Program-made: the position numbers and the translations under genes
Source: Methylobacterium pseudosasicola
GTDB lineage: Bacteria > Pseudomonadota > Alphaproteobacteria > Rhizobiales > Beijerinckiaceae
DNA: 64,000 nt
Direction: 5' to 3'
Assembly: GCF_900114535.1 (NCBI RefSeq)
Contig: NZ_FOTK01000001.1
Coordinates: 186,001 to 250,000, forward strand
Notes under the pieces: model-generated
What the model saw: only the letters and a program-made list of their open reading frames with translations
Databases searched by the model: none
What the model was told of the DNA's origin: nothing
Shown: positions 38,405 through 47,326 of the stretch, piece by piece
How positions within the stretch are numbered: the first letter of the stretch is position 1
Layout of the letters: every line of letters starts with the position of its first letter

Positions 38405-40759
38405 ATGCATCGACCCAAAACGCTTGCCGATGGAGCGCTGATCCTGCTCGGGATCGTGCTGTTTCTGATCGGTGGAGTCTTGGCCGCCGGCGGGATATAT
38501 TTGGCCTGGCTTGGCGGCAGCTGGTATTTCGTGGCCATGGGCGCTGCGATGCTCGTCTCCGGCGTTCTGGTCGCTCAGCGCCGGCGCGCGGGGGCGTTGC
38601 TCTACGGGGCGGCCTTCGTCCTGACCGGGGTCTGGGCGGTCTGGGAGGTGGGGTTCGCGTTCTGGCCGCTCGTGTCGCGGCTGTTCGCCCTGGCGGTGCT
38701 TGGCTGCGCGGTCGCGCTGTTGGTGCCGTTGCTCGATCGATCCGGCGGCGTGTGGCGCCGGGCCTCCCTGGGCATCGCCGCCGCGCTGGCGCTCGGCTTG
38801 GTGGCGACGACGCTGCGGGCCTTCCAGCCGGTACCGATCATCGCCGCGACCGAGGTTGCGGCGGTGCATCCCGCGACCCAGGCGGGTCCGCAGGTCGATT
38901 GGACGGCCTGGGGCAACACCACGGGCGGCACCCGCTTCGCCGGACTGACGCAGATCGACGCCACCAACGTCGCCAAGCTCGAGCCGGCCTGGACCTTCCG
39001 CACCGGTGATGTCGCGATCAGCAACGGCTTCGGCGCCGAGGACCAGACCACGCCGCTGCAGATCGGCGACACCGTCTATGTCTGCACGCCGAACGACATC
39101 GTCATCGCGCTCGACGCCGATACCGGCACCCAGCGCTGGCGCTACGACCCGAAGGCGAGCGCGCCGCAATGGCAGCGGTGCCGCGGGCTCGGTTATCACG
39201 ACGCGGGCGCTTCAGCCGGTGACAAGGTTTGCCCCCGCCGCCTGCTGCTCGCCACGATCGACGCGCGCCTGATCGCCCTCGACGCCGCCACCGGCCAGCC
39301 CTGCACCGATTTCGGCGACGGCGGCACGGTCGACCTCAAGACCGACATGGGCGAGGTCAAATCCGGCTACTACACGCAGACCGCCGCGCCGCTGATCGCC
39401 GGCGATCTCGTGGTGGTCGGCGGCCGGGTCGCCGATAATATCGAGACCGGAGAGCCGGGCGGTGTGGTCCGGGCCTTCGATGTCGGCAGCGGCGAATTGC
39501 GCTGGGCCTGGGATCCGGGCAACCCGGCGACGACCCGCCTGCCGCCGCCCGGCGAGACCTATACGCGCGGCACGCCCAACGTCTGGACCAGCATGGCCTA
39601 CGATCCGGCCCTGGGCCTGATCTACGCGCCGACTGGCAACGCGACGCCGGACTTCTTCGGCGGCCATAGGACCGCGGAGGACGACGCCACGAACTCGTCG
39701 ATCTTCGCGCTCGACGCCGCGACCGGACGGCCGCGCTGGCACGTCCAGCTCGTGCATAAGGACCTGTGGGACTTCGACGTGCCGGCCCAGCCGGCCCTCT
39801 ACGACGTTCCGGACGGGAAGGGCGGCACCGTGCCGGGGCTGATCGCCGCGACCAAGCACGGCCAGATCTTCTTGCTGAACCGGGAGACCGGGGCGCCGAT
39901 CGCGCCGGTCACCGAGCGGCCCGTGCCGCAGGGCAACGTGCCGGGCGAGCATTACGCGGCGACGCAGCCCTTCTCGGAGATGCCGTCGATCGGCACCGAG
40001 ACCCTGACGGAAGCCGACATGTGGGGGGCGACGCCGTTCGACCAGCTCCTGTGCCGGATCCAGTTCAAGGGCATGCGCCACGAGGGGACCTTCACCCCGC
40101 CGGGCTTCGACACCGCCCTCCAGATGCCGGGCTCGCTCGGCGGCATGAACTGGGGCAGCACCGCGATCGACATGACCCGGGACTACCTGATCGTGAACGA
40201 CATGCGGCTCGGCCTGTGGAACCGGTTGATCGCGCGGGATCAGGTCGAGACCGGCAAGGCCGCCGGCACCGAGATGGGGATGTCGTCGATGCGCGGCACG
40301 CCCTACGTCTCCGTCCGGAACCGCTTCGTGTCGGCGCTGAACATCCCGTGCCAGAAGCCGCCCTTCGGCACCCTGACGGCCATAGACCCGAAGGCGCGGC
40401 GCATCGCCTGGCAGGTTCCGCTCGGCACGGTGGAGGATACCGGGCCGCTGGGGATCAAGATGCACCTGCCGATCCCGATCGGCCTGCCTTCGCTCGGCGG
40501 CTCGCTGGTGACCGGCTCGGGCCTGATCTTCTTCGCCGGAACCCAGGATTACTACCTGCGGGCGTTCGAGGCCGCGACCGGCCGCGAGGTCTGGAAGGGC
40601 CGCCTGCCGGTGGGCAGCCAGGGCGCGCCGATGACCTACCGGTCCCCGAAGACCGGCCGGCAATACATCGTGATCACCGCTGGCGGCGCCCGCCAATCGC
40701 CCGATCGCGGCGACTACGTGGTCGCCTACGCGCTGCCGGGCGATCCCGGATCGAAGTGA
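38405..40759 (+). CDS. gcd: Membrane-bound PQQ-dependent dehydrogenase, glucose/quinate/shikimate family
   Basis: 784 aa, close to the 796 aa of E. coli Gcd. The N-terminal 140 residues hold about five membrane helices that take electrons to ubiquinone. The remainder is the PQQ-binding eight-bladed propeller, with W-motif repeats such as ALDADTGTQRWRYDP and ALDAATGRPRWHVQ and the segment TGNATPDFFGGHRTAEDD. It oxidises aldoses (probably glucose to gluconolactone) in the periplasm. The exact sugar or quinate preference is not readable. Methylotrophs of this group make PQQ for methanol dehydrogenase. Confidence 0.9.
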   Translation: MHRPKTLADGALILLGIVLFLIGGVLAAGGIYLAWLGGSWYFVAMGAAMLVSGVLVAQRRRAGALLYGAAFVLTGVWAVWEVGFAFWPLVSRLFALAVLGCAVALLVPLLDRSGGVWRRASLGIAAALALGLVATTLRAFQPVPIIAATEVAAVHPATQAGPQVDWTAWGNTTGGTRFAGLTQIDATNVAKLEPAWTFRTGDVAISNGFGAEDQTTPLQIGDTVYVCTPNDIVIALDADTGTQRWRYDPKASAPQWQRCRGLGYHDAGASAGDKVCPRRLLLATIDARLIALDAATGQPCTDFGDGGTVDLKTDMGEVKSGYYTQTAAPLIAGDLVVVGGRVADNIETGEPGGVVRAFDVGSGELRWAWDPGNPATTRLPPPGETYTRGTPNVWTSMAYDPALGLIYAPTGNATPDFFGGHRTAEDDATNSSIFALDAATGRPRWHVQLVHKDLWDFDVPAQPALYDVPDGKGGTVPGLIAATKHGQIFLLNRETGAPIAPVTERPVPQGNVPGEHYAATQPFSEMPSIGTETLTEADMWGATPFDQLLCRIQFKGMRHEGTFTPPGFDTALQMPGSLGGMNWGSTAIDMTRDYLIVNDMRLGLWNRLIARDQVETGKAAGTEMGMSSMRGTPYVSVRNRFVSALNIPCQKPPFGTLTAIDPKARRIAWQVPLGTVEDTGPLGIKMHLPIPIGLPSLGGSLVTGSGLIFFAGTQDYYLRAFEAATGREVWKGRLPVGSQGAPMTYRSPKTGRQYIVITAGGARQSPDRGDYVVAYALPGDPGSK

Positions 40760-40789
40760 TCCGGCTCGAAGACGGCAAAATCGGGGTTC

Positions 40790-40882
40790 CCAAAGGGCAA
40801 GCCCTTTGGCGGGGTTCGGGGGCGGAGCCCCTGAGAGATCTGCAGGGCTCCGCCCTGCACCCGCAAAAGGTCTCGACCTTTT
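40790..40882. repeat. Three tandem hairpins between gcd and rnhB
   Basis: Stem-loops follow one another: CCAAAGGGC/GCCCTTTGG at 40790-40809, a GGGGC/GCCCC and CAGGGC/GCCCTG pair in the middle, and AAAAGGTC/GACCTTTT at about 40865-40882. The genes on either side are convergent, so it may act as a bidirectional terminator. The sequence resembles a repeat dispersed in alphaproteobacterial genomes. Confidence 0.65.
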
Positions 40883-40887
40883 GAAAC

Positions 40888-41544
40888 CTAGCCGAACCCG
40901 CGGGTAAAGCTGAGGCGGTGGTGGGGGCTCCGGCCGAGCGTCGTCAGGCCGACCCGGTGGATAGCCGTGCCGTAGCCGACATTGCGCTCCCAGCCGTAGC
41001 CCGGATGGCGCTCAGCGAGGCGGCGCATGAGGTCGTCGCGAAAGACCTTGGCGACGATCGAGGCGGCGGCGATCTGCGGCACCAGCCCGTCGCCGCCGAC
41101 CACCGCCCGGCCCGGCAGGCCGGGCAGGGCATCTCGGCCATCGACCAGGACCGGCGCCGCGATCCCGAGGCGGGACACCGCCCGCAGCATGGCGTCGAGG
41201 GTCGCGGCGCGGATGTTTATGCGGTCGATCAGCGCCCGGGAGCCCGCCGCCACGGCGACGCGGGCATGGGCGCGGACCAAAGGCGCCAGCTGCGCGCGGA
41301 TCGGCTCGGGCACGCGCTTGCTGTCGTCGAGGGCAGCCAGCAGGGCAGGGGGGATCGCCGTCGGTTCGAACCAGACCGCCGCGACCACCACGGGGCCGCA
41401 CAGGGCGCCGCGCCCGACCTCGTCACAGCCGATCACGGCCGGGTAATCGGCGGCCCGGGCCGGGTCGAAGGGCGACGTGAGGGCGGGCAGTCTCTTCCGG
41501 GTGAGGGGCGTCGTCTTCACGGGCGGCGGTTTCTGAACGGGCAC
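40888..41544 (-). CDS. rnhB: Ribonuclease HII
   Basis: 218 aa from the GTG at 41544; the longer frame overlaps the upstream gene. The catalytic motif GCDEVGRGALCGPVVVAA carries the first Asp and Glu, VDGRDALPG the next Asp, and AASIVAKVFRDDLM the last active-site segment. RNase HII cuts RNA in RNA-DNA hybrids and removes misincorporated ribonucleotides. The basic N-terminal extension (TTPLTRKRLPAL) is seen in alphaproteobacterial RNase HII proteins. Confidence 0.92.
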   Translation of the reverse strand: MPVQKPPPVKTTPLTRKRLPALTSPFDPARAADYPAVIGCDEVGRGALCGPVVVAAVWFEPTAIPPALLAALDDSKRVPEPIRAQLAPLVRAHARVAVAAGSRALIDRINIRAATLDAMLRAVSRLGIAAPVLVDGRDALPGLPGRAVVGGDGLVPQIAAASIVAKVFRDDLMRRLAERHPGYGWERNVGYGTAIHRVGLTTLGRSPHHRLSFTRGFG

Positions 41545-41585
41545 GATGGCGCCGTCCTGCCATCCCGCGCGGCCGCCGTCACCGG

Positions 41586-42632
41586 TCAGGCGGCGTTCCG
41601 GGTCCCGCGCTCGCCGCCATGCGCCTCGATGATGTTGCCGAAGAACTGGTCGGCGCTGACATCCCAGCCCCGGCGCAGGGCCTCCTGCCGGCACTCGGCC
41701 CGGGACAGGCGGAGCGCCGCGAGCGCCGCCGCACGCAGATCCTGATCGAGCATGCCCACGCGAGTCCCGCTCAGCACGTCGTTGGGGCCGGGCACCGGGA
41801 AGGCCGCGATCGGCAGGCCGCAGGCCATGGCCTCCAGGAGCACGATGCCGAACGTGTCGGTGAGGCTTGGGAACACGAAGGCGTCGCAGGCGGCGTAGAC
41901 GGCGGAGAGCGCCGCCCCGGTTCGCGTGCCGAGGAAGTGTGCCTTCGGGGCCAGCGCCTGCAGCCGCGCCCGGTCCGGCCCGTCGCCGACGACGATCTTC
42001 GTGCCAGGCAGGTCGAGGGTGAGGAAGGCCGCGATGTTCTTCTCCACGGCGAGCCGGCCGACATACAGGAACAGCGGTCGGGGCAGCCCGGCGAGCTCAA
42101 CCGGTGGCAACTCGCCCGGCGCCGCCGGCCGGAACCGCTCGGTATCGACCCCGCGGGTCCAGCGCATCAGATGGGTGAAGCCCTTCGCCTCGAGCTCCGC
42201 CTGGAGGGAGGCGGTGCTGACCATCGTGCCGCGCGCCGCCCCGTGGAAGCGGCGCAGATAGGCGTAGGACCACGCCTCCGGCACCGGGAGCCGGGCGGCG
42301 AGGTATTCGGGAAAGCGGGTGTGGTAGCTCGTGGTGAAGGGAAGGCCATTGGCCAGGCAGTGGCGCCGGGCCGCGAAGCCGATCGGTCCCTCGGTGGCGA
42401 TGTGGACATGGCTCGGCCGCTCCTTGGCCCAGCGCGCCGCCACCCGGTCCCGTCCGGCCAGGGCCAAGCGGATCTCCGTGTAGCCCGGCAGGGGCAGGGA
42501 GCGGAAATCCGCCACCGTGAGCAGGGCCGTCTCGAAACCGTGCTCGGGGGCGCGGCGGACCATCTGCTCCAGGGAGCGGACGACGCCGTTGACCTGCGGG
42601 TGCCAGGCATCGCTGGCGATCAGGAGCTTCAC
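41586..42632 (-). CDS. Glycosyltransferase family 4 (MgtA-like)
   Basis: 348 aa from the GTG at 42632, which has GAGGA upstream; a GTG at 42647 overlaps the previous stop. The GT-B fold shows DAWHPQVNGVVRSLEQ at the N-terminus, LFLYVGRLAVEKNIAAFL in the centre and the donor-binding PSLTDTFGIVLLEAMACGLP. It resembles alpha-mannosyl- or glucuronosyl-diacylglycerol glycosyltransferases. It is coupled to the LpxH-like phosphatase, and this pair is found in many Rhizobiales, which suggests an envelope-lipid role. Confidence 0.9.
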   Translation of the reverse strand: MKLLIASDAWHPQVNGVVRSLEQMVRRAPEHGFETALLTVADFRSLPLPGYTEIRLALAGRDRVAARWAKERPSHVHIATEGPIGFAARRHCLANGLPFTTSYHTRFPEYLAARLPVPEAWSYAYLRRFHGAARGTMVSTASLQAELEAKGFTHLMRWTRGVDTERFRPAAPGELPPVELAGLPRPLFLYVGRLAVEKNIAAFLTLDLPGTKIVVGDGPDRARLQALAPKAHFLGTRTGAALSAVYAACDAFVFPSLTDTFGIVLLEAMACGLPIAAFPVPGPNDVLSGTRVGMLDQDLRAAALAALRLSRAECRQEALRRGWDVSADQFFGNIIEAHGGERGTRNAA

Positions 42633-42643
42633 CGCGCGGTTCC

Positions 42644-43459
42644 TCACGCCACCGCGCGCCGGCCCGTCACCGCCCGCGGCGCGGCTTCGGCCTCGCGGGC
42701 CCGCAGGATGCTCGGATAGTGCAGCACCTCGATCCGGCCGTCGTAATGCTCGATCAGGCCGGTGCAGGATTCGACCCAGTCGCCGGTGTTGAGGTAGCGT
42801 AGATCCCCGATCGCCCGGTCGGCCGCGTGGTGGATATGGCCGCAGATCACGCCGTTCGCGCCCTGGCGGCGCGCTTCCTCCGCCAGGATGGTCTCGAACC
42901 GGCCGATGAAGCTGACGGCGTTCTTCACCCGCAGCTTCGCCCAGGCCGAGAGCGACCAGTAGGACAGACCGACCCGCCGCCGGATCCGGTTGATCACGGT
43001 GTTGAGGGTCAGCGCCAGGGTGTAGGCGCCGTCGCCGAGATGGGCGAGCCAGGGTGAGTGGCGCACGACCATGTCGAACTGGTCGCCGTGGATCACGAGA
43101 TAGCGCCGCCCGTCGGCCGCCTCGTGGATCGCGGTCTCGGCGATCTCGATGCCGCCGAAATTGGTGCCGACATAGTCGCGCAGGAACTCGTCGTGGTTGC
43201 CCGGCAGATAGACGATCCGAGCGCCCTTGCGCACCTTGCGCAGGAGCTTCTGGACCACGTCGTTGTGCTCCTGCGGCCAGTACCAGCCGGAGCGCAATTG
43301 CCAGCCGTCCACGATGTCGCCGACCAAGTAGACCGTGTCGGCATCGTAATCGCGTAGGAACGACAGCAGCATGCCGGCCTGGCAGCCGCGCGTGCCGAGA
43401 TGCAGGTCGGACAGGAACAGCGTCCGGACCCGGACCGGCATCTCCTCATCCTCGGCCAC
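42644..43459 (-). CDS. LpxH-like UDP-2,3-diacylglucosamine diphosphatase family metallophosphoesterase
   Basis: 271 aa from the GTG at 43459 with GGGAGG upstream. All calcineurin-type metal motifs are present: FLSDLHLG, VGDIVDGW, LPGNHDEF, VIHGDQFD and CGHIHHA. It is the first gene of a coupled pair with a GT4 glycosyltransferase. LpxH family members cleave UDP-diacylglucosamine in lipid A synthesis. In Rhizobiales this variant may instead act on another lipid or nucleotide substrate, because it is not beside other lpx genes. Confidence 0.88.
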   Translation of the reverse strand: MAEDEEMPVRVRTLFLSDLHLGTRGCQAGMLLSFLRDYDADTVYLVGDIVDGWQLRSGWYWPQEHNDVVQKLLRKVRKGARIVYLPGNHDEFLRDYVGTNFGGIEIAETAIHEAADGRRYLVIHGDQFDMVVRHSPWLAHLGDGAYTLALTLNTVINRIRRRVGLSYWSLSAWAKLRVKNAVSFIGRFETILAEEARRQGANGVICGHIHHAADRAIGDLRYLNTGDWVESCTGLIEHYDGRIEVLHYPSILRAREAEAAPRAVTGRRAVA

Positions 43460-44005
43460 GTCACCCTCCCGACGGTCGAACGGTCGGGGGGATCCAGAAC
43501 GCGATCACGTCTCAGTTTGATGACGCGGAGCCGGATCGCTGTGGGGTGTCTTGGTGCGGTGCGGGGAAAGTCCTCAAGCCCGAATAGCTGACGTTGCGGC
43601 GCACAAAAAATTTTTTTGCCACGATCCCGAAGTTTTTCCGGTTTTGCTTCCCAGCTTCGCCGCCTCATAATACCAGCAACCGGTGGCTCGGCGTGAGCCG
43701 GGCCGGATGCGTACTGGAAGGCGGCCAGGGTGCCTTGAGACGAGGCGCCGTAGAACGGGACGGCATTTCGGAGGCGACCGGCGCGCGGGGGCGTGCCGCG
43801 ACGCGAGCGGCACCAGGCCGCCTGCCGCTCCGCTGAGCCCCCCGATCCACGGACGACGCGGATGGTGTTCGGGGAGTCGCGGCCAGTGCCGCGGCTGCCG
43901 GTGCCGCTCGCAGGATGCCCAACACGGCCGCCAAGGGCGCCAAGGACGTTTGAACGAACCGGCGCGGGTCCGCCCGCGCACAACGAATTTTTTGGAGGAA
44001 ACACC
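43460..44005. promoter_or_regulatory. Long control region upstream of the serine-cycle cluster
   Basis: 546 bp with no credible gene between lpxH-like and sga. It includes an A/T tract with CAAAAAATTT at 43604-43613, also found upstream of mtkA, and a GCGCGGG/CCCGCGC hairpin at 43962-43979, 26 bp before the sga ATG. In M. extorquens the LysR-type regulator QscR controls the sga promoter; binding here is inferred only. Confidence 0.6.
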
Positions 44006-45214
44006 ATGGCCGCAACCCGGCGCCCCGGTCGCAACCATCTCTTCATCCCGGGCCCCACGAACATCCCGGACCGCGTCCTGCGCGCGATGCACGTGCCGTC
44101 CGAGGATCACCGCTCGCCGAGCTTCCCCGAGCTGGTGAAGCCGCTGCTGCAGGATTCCAAGATCGTGTTCGGCTCGACCGCCGGGACGATCATCCTGTTC
44201 CCGTCCTCGGGCACCGGCATCTGGGAATCGGCCCTGTCCAACACCCTGTGCCGCGGCGACAAGGTGCTGACGTCCCGCTATGGCCAGTTTAGCCACCTCT
44301 GGGTTGACATGGCCCAGCGCCTCGGCCTCGAGGTGATCGTCCAGGAGGAGGAGTGGGGCACCGGTGCCGATCCGCAGAAGATCGAGGAGGCGCTCCGGGC
44401 CGACAAGGATCACGCCATCAAGGCCGTGATGGTCGTCCACAACGAGACCGCAACCGGCGTCACCAGCGACATCGCCGCGGTCCGCAAGGCGCTCGACGCC
44501 GCCGGCCACCCGGCGCTGCTGTTCGTGGACGGCATCTCGTCGATCGGCTCGCTGCCGTTCTACATGGACGAGTGGAAGGTCGATTGCGCCATCGCGGGCT
44601 CGCAGAAGGGCTTCATGCTGCCGGCCGGCCTCGGCCTGATCTGCATCAGCCCCAAGGCGCTCAAGATCGCCGAGGGCGGCGCGGGCCGCAACGACCGGCT
44701 CGGCCACGCCTACTTCGCCTGGAAGGACCAGCTCGCCGCCAACGCCACCGGCTACTTCCCCTACACCCCGGTCCTGCCGCTGCTCTACGGCCTGCGCGAG
44801 GCCCTGGCGATCGTGAAGGAGGAGGGGCTGGAGAACATCTACCACCGCCATCACGTCCTCGCCGAGGCGACCCGACAGGCGGTGGCGGCCTGGGGCCTCA
44901 AGCCCTGCGCCAAGGAGCCGAAGTGGAACTCCGACACGGTCACGGCGATCGTGGTCCCGGAGGGCGCCGACGCCGCCAAGGTGATCACCCACGCCTACGA
45001 CCGCTACAACCTCTCGCTGGGTGCGGGCCTGTCGAAAGTCGCCGGTAAGGTGTTCCGGATCGGCCACTTGGGTGACCTGAACGAGCTGTCGCTGCTCGGC
45101 GCCATCGCGGGCGCCGAGATGGCCATGCTCGATTGCGGCATCAAGGTCACGCCGGGCTCGGGCGTCGCCGCCGCGTCGAGCTACCTGCGCGAGAATCCGC
45201 TGCACAAGGCGTGA
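44006..45214 (+). CDS. sga: Serine-glyoxylate aminotransferase
   Basis: 402 aa from the ATG at 44006 with GGAGGAA upstream. It is a class V PLP aminotransferase: NHLFIPGPTNIPDRVL at the N-terminus, the PLP lysine in AGSQKGFMLPAGLG, and VDGISSIGSLPF before it. In the serine cycle it converts serine and glyoxylate to hydroxypyruvate and glycine. It is the first gene of the cluster, with hprA about 100 bp downstream. A GAAGCGGG/CCCGCTTC hairpin at 45230-45259 lies between them. Confidence 0.97.
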   Translation: MAATRRPGRNHLFIPGPTNIPDRVLRAMHVPSEDHRSPSFPELVKPLLQDSKIVFGSTAGTIILFPSSGTGIWESALSNTLCRGDKVLTSRYGQFSHLWVDMAQRLGLEVIVQEEEWGTGADPQKIEEALRADKDHAIKAVMVVHNETATGVTSDIAAVRKALDAAGHPALLFVDGISSIGSLPFYMDEWKVDCAIAGSQKGFMLPAGLGLICISPKALKIAEGGAGRNDRLGHAYFAWKDQLAANATGYFPYTPVLPLLYGLREALAIVKEEGLENIYHRHHVLAEATRQAVAAWGLKPCAKEPKWNSDTVTAIVVPEGADAAKVITHAYDRYNLSLGAGLSKVAGKVFRIGHLGDLNELSLLGAIAGAEMAMLDCGIKVTPGSGVAAASSYLRENPLHKA

Positions 45215-45229
45215 ATCGCGCCCGTCGTC

Positions 45230-45259
45230 GAAGCGGGGCCGGCTTGCCGGTCCCGCTTC
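45230..45259. repeat. Hairpin between sga and hprA
   Basis: Arms GAAGCGGG and CCCGCTTC enclose a smaller CCGG/CCGG stem. No T-run follows, so it is more likely a transcript-stability or partial-termination element than a full terminator. Confidence 0.6.
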
Positions 45260-45317
45260 GGCGCGCAAGTAAGAACAAGAATCCCGAGGAAACTGCCCGT
45301 CGCCCGAGAGGGGATCC

Positions 45318-46262
45318 ATGACGAAGAAAATCGTGTTCCTGGACCGCGAGTCCCTCGACGCGACGGTCCGGCCGTTCAGCTTCCCGCACGAATATGTGGA
45401 GCACGACTCGACCTGGACGCCTGAGGACACGGTCGCGCGGCTCCAGGGGGCCGAGATCGCGCTGATCAACAAGGTCCCGATGCGGGCCGAGACGTTGAAG
45501 CAGCTCCCCGACCTGAAGCTGATCGCGGTGGCCGCCACCGGCACCGACGTGGTCGATAAGGCTCAGGCGAAGGCCCAGGGCATCACCGTCGTCAACATCC
45601 GCAACTACGCGTTCAACACCGTGCCCGAGCACGTGGTCGGGCTGATGTTCGCACTCCGCCGGGCGATCGTGCCCTACGCCAACTCGGTGCGGCGCGGTGA
45701 TTGGGCGAAGTCCACGCAGTTCTGCTACTTCGACTACCCGATCTACGACATCGCCGGCTCGACGCTGGGCATCGTCGGCTACGGGGCACTCGGCAAGTCG
45801 ATCGGCAAGCGCGCCGAGGCGCTCGGCATGAAGGTCCTGGCCTACGACGTATTCCCGCAGGACGGCTTGGTCGATTTCGAGACGATCCTGACGCAGTCCG
45901 ACGTGATCACGCTGCACGTGCCGCTCACCCCCGAGACCAAGGGGATGATCGGCGCCGCCGAGCTCAAGCGGATGAAGAAGAACGCCATCCTGATCAACAC
46001 CGCCCGGGGTGGGCTGGTGGACGAGGCGGCGCTCCTGGCCGCCCTCAAGGACGGCACCATCGCGGGCGCGGGCTTCGACGTCGTCGCGCAGGAGCCGCCG
46101 AAAGACGGCAACATCCTGTGTGAGGCCGACCTGCCGAACCTGATCGTCACCCCGCACGTCGCCTGGGCCAGCAAGGAAGCGATGCAAATCCTGGCCGACC
46201 AGCTCGTCGACAACGTCGAGGCGTTCGTCGCGGGTAAGCCGCAGAACGTGGTCGAGGCTTAA
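45318..46262 (+). CDS. hprA: Hydroxypyruvate reductase
   Basis: 314 aa; GAGGGGAT precedes the ATG. It is a D-2-hydroxyacid dehydrogenase with the NAD-binding LGIVGYGALGKSIGKRA and the catalytic Arg (NTARGGLVDEAAL), Glu (VVAQEPP) and His (VTPHVAWAS). It reduces hydroxypyruvate to glycerate with NADH in the serine cycle. It is the second gene of the cluster. Confidence 0.97.
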   Translation: MTKKIVFLDRESLDATVRPFSFPHEYVEHDSTWTPEDTVARLQGAEIALINKVPMRAETLKQLPDLKLIAVAATGTDVVDKAQAKAQGITVVNIRNYAFNTVPEHVVGLMFALRRAIVPYANSVRRGDWAKSTQFCYFDYPIYDIAGSTLGIVGYGALGKSIGKRAEALGMKVLAYDVFPQDGLVDFETILTQSDVITLHVPLTPETKGMIGAAELKRMKKNAILINTARGGLVDEAALLAALKDGTIAGAGFDVVAQEPPKDGNILCEADLPNLIVTPHVAWASKEAMQILADQLVDNVEAFVAGKPQNVVEA

Positions 46263-46286
46263 GGCTGGGCCGCTGACGTCGCGCTC

Positions 46287-46402
46287 CGTCATTCCGGGGC
46301 GCCGCAGGCGAGCCCGGAATCCAGAGCCGCTAACGGTGCAAGATCTTGCTCTGCCTGTGGTTCTGGATCCCGGGCTCCGCTTCGCGGCCCCGGGATGACG
46401 GG
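46287..46402. repeat. 116-bp interrupted palindrome upstream of mtdA
   Basis: The left arm begins CGTCATTCCGGGGCGC (46287) and the right arm ends CCCCGGGATGACGGG (46402). Inner segments GAGCCCGGAATCCAGA and TTCTGGATCCCGGGCTC also pair. It resembles the CGTCATTCCGGGG palindromes scattered in Bradyrhizobium and Methylobacterium genomes. It is unrelated to the CCCTCTCCC family elsewhere in the window. Confidence 0.75.
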
Positions 46403-46453
46403 CCGAGTGATTTGAACACATGATGCCCGCGAACCGGGCAGGGGAATGAAAAA

Positions 46454-47314
46454 ATGAAGAAGCTGCTGTTCCTGTTCGACACCGATGCCGTGCCGAACGT
46501 GTTCGACACGGTGGTCGGCTACGACGGCGGCGCCGACCACATCACCGGCTACGGCGGCGTGAATCCGGACAATGTCGGCGCGCTGGTCGATGGCACGATC
46601 TACACCCGCGGCGGCTCCGAGAAGAAGTCGACGGCGATCTTCGTCGGCGGCGGCAGCATGGCGGCCGGCGAGGAGCTGTTCACCGCCGTCAAGAAGCGCT
46701 TCTTCGGCCCGTTCCGGGTCTCGGTCATGCTCGATTCCAACGGCTCCAACACCACGGCCGCCGCGGGCGTCGCGCTGGTGGCCAAGGCCGCCGGCTCGCT
46801 CCAGGGCAAGAAGGCCGTCGTGCTGGCGGGCACCGGCCCGGTCGGCATGCGCTCGGCCGCGTTGCTCGCCGGCGAGGGCGCCGAGGTCACCATCGCGGGC
46901 CGAGCGCTGGACAAGACCCAGGCCGCCGCCGACCAGATCAACAAGCGCTTCAAGGTCAACGTGAAGGCTGCCGCCACCCCGGACGAGGCTTCCCGCGTCG
47001 CCCTGGTAAAGGGCACGAACCTCGTGTTCACAGCGGGCGCCATCGGCGTCGAGCTGCTGCCGGAGGCCGCCTGGGCCCAGGAGTCGTCCATCGAGTTCGT
47101 CGCCGACTACAACGCCCAGCCCCCGACCGGCATCGGCGGCATCGAGGTGATGGACAAGGGCAAGGACCGCAACGGCAAGAAGGCTTTCGGCGCGCTCGGC
47201 ATCGGCGGGCTGAAGCTCAAGCTGCACCGGGCCTGCGTCGGCCAGCTCTTCGAGAGCACCGAGCAGGTGCTCGATGCCGAGGAGATCTACGCCCTCGCCA
47301 AGAAAATGGCTTGA
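46454..47314 (+). CDS. mtdA: NADP-dependent methylene-tetrahydrofolate/methanopterin dehydrogenase MtdA
   Basis: 286 aa, about the 288 aa of M. extorquens MtdA. The start MKKLLFLFDTDAVPNVFDTV and the NADP-binding LAGTGPVGMRSAALLAGEG are distinctive, as is the C-terminal GGLKLKLHRACVGQLFEST. It interconverts methylene- and methenyl-tetrahydrofolate (and the methanopterin form), feeding C1 units to the serine cycle. It lies upstream of fchA, spaced 12 bp, and behind a palindromic repeat. Confidence 0.97.
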   Translation: MKKLLFLFDTDAVPNVFDTVVGYDGGADHITGYGGVNPDNVGALVDGTIYTRGGSEKKSTAIFVGGGSMAAGEELFTAVKKRFFGPFRVSVMLDSNGSNTTAAAGVALVAKAAGSLQGKKAVVLAGTGPVGMRSAALLAGEGAEVTIAGRALDKTQAAADQINKRFKVNVKAAATPDEASRVALVKGTNLVFTAGAIGVELLPEAAWAQESSIEFVADYNAQPPTGIGGIEVMDKGKDRNGKKAFGALGIGGLKLKLHRACVGQLFESTEQVLDAEEIYALAKKMA

Positions 47315-47326
47315 GAGGAGGCGCCG

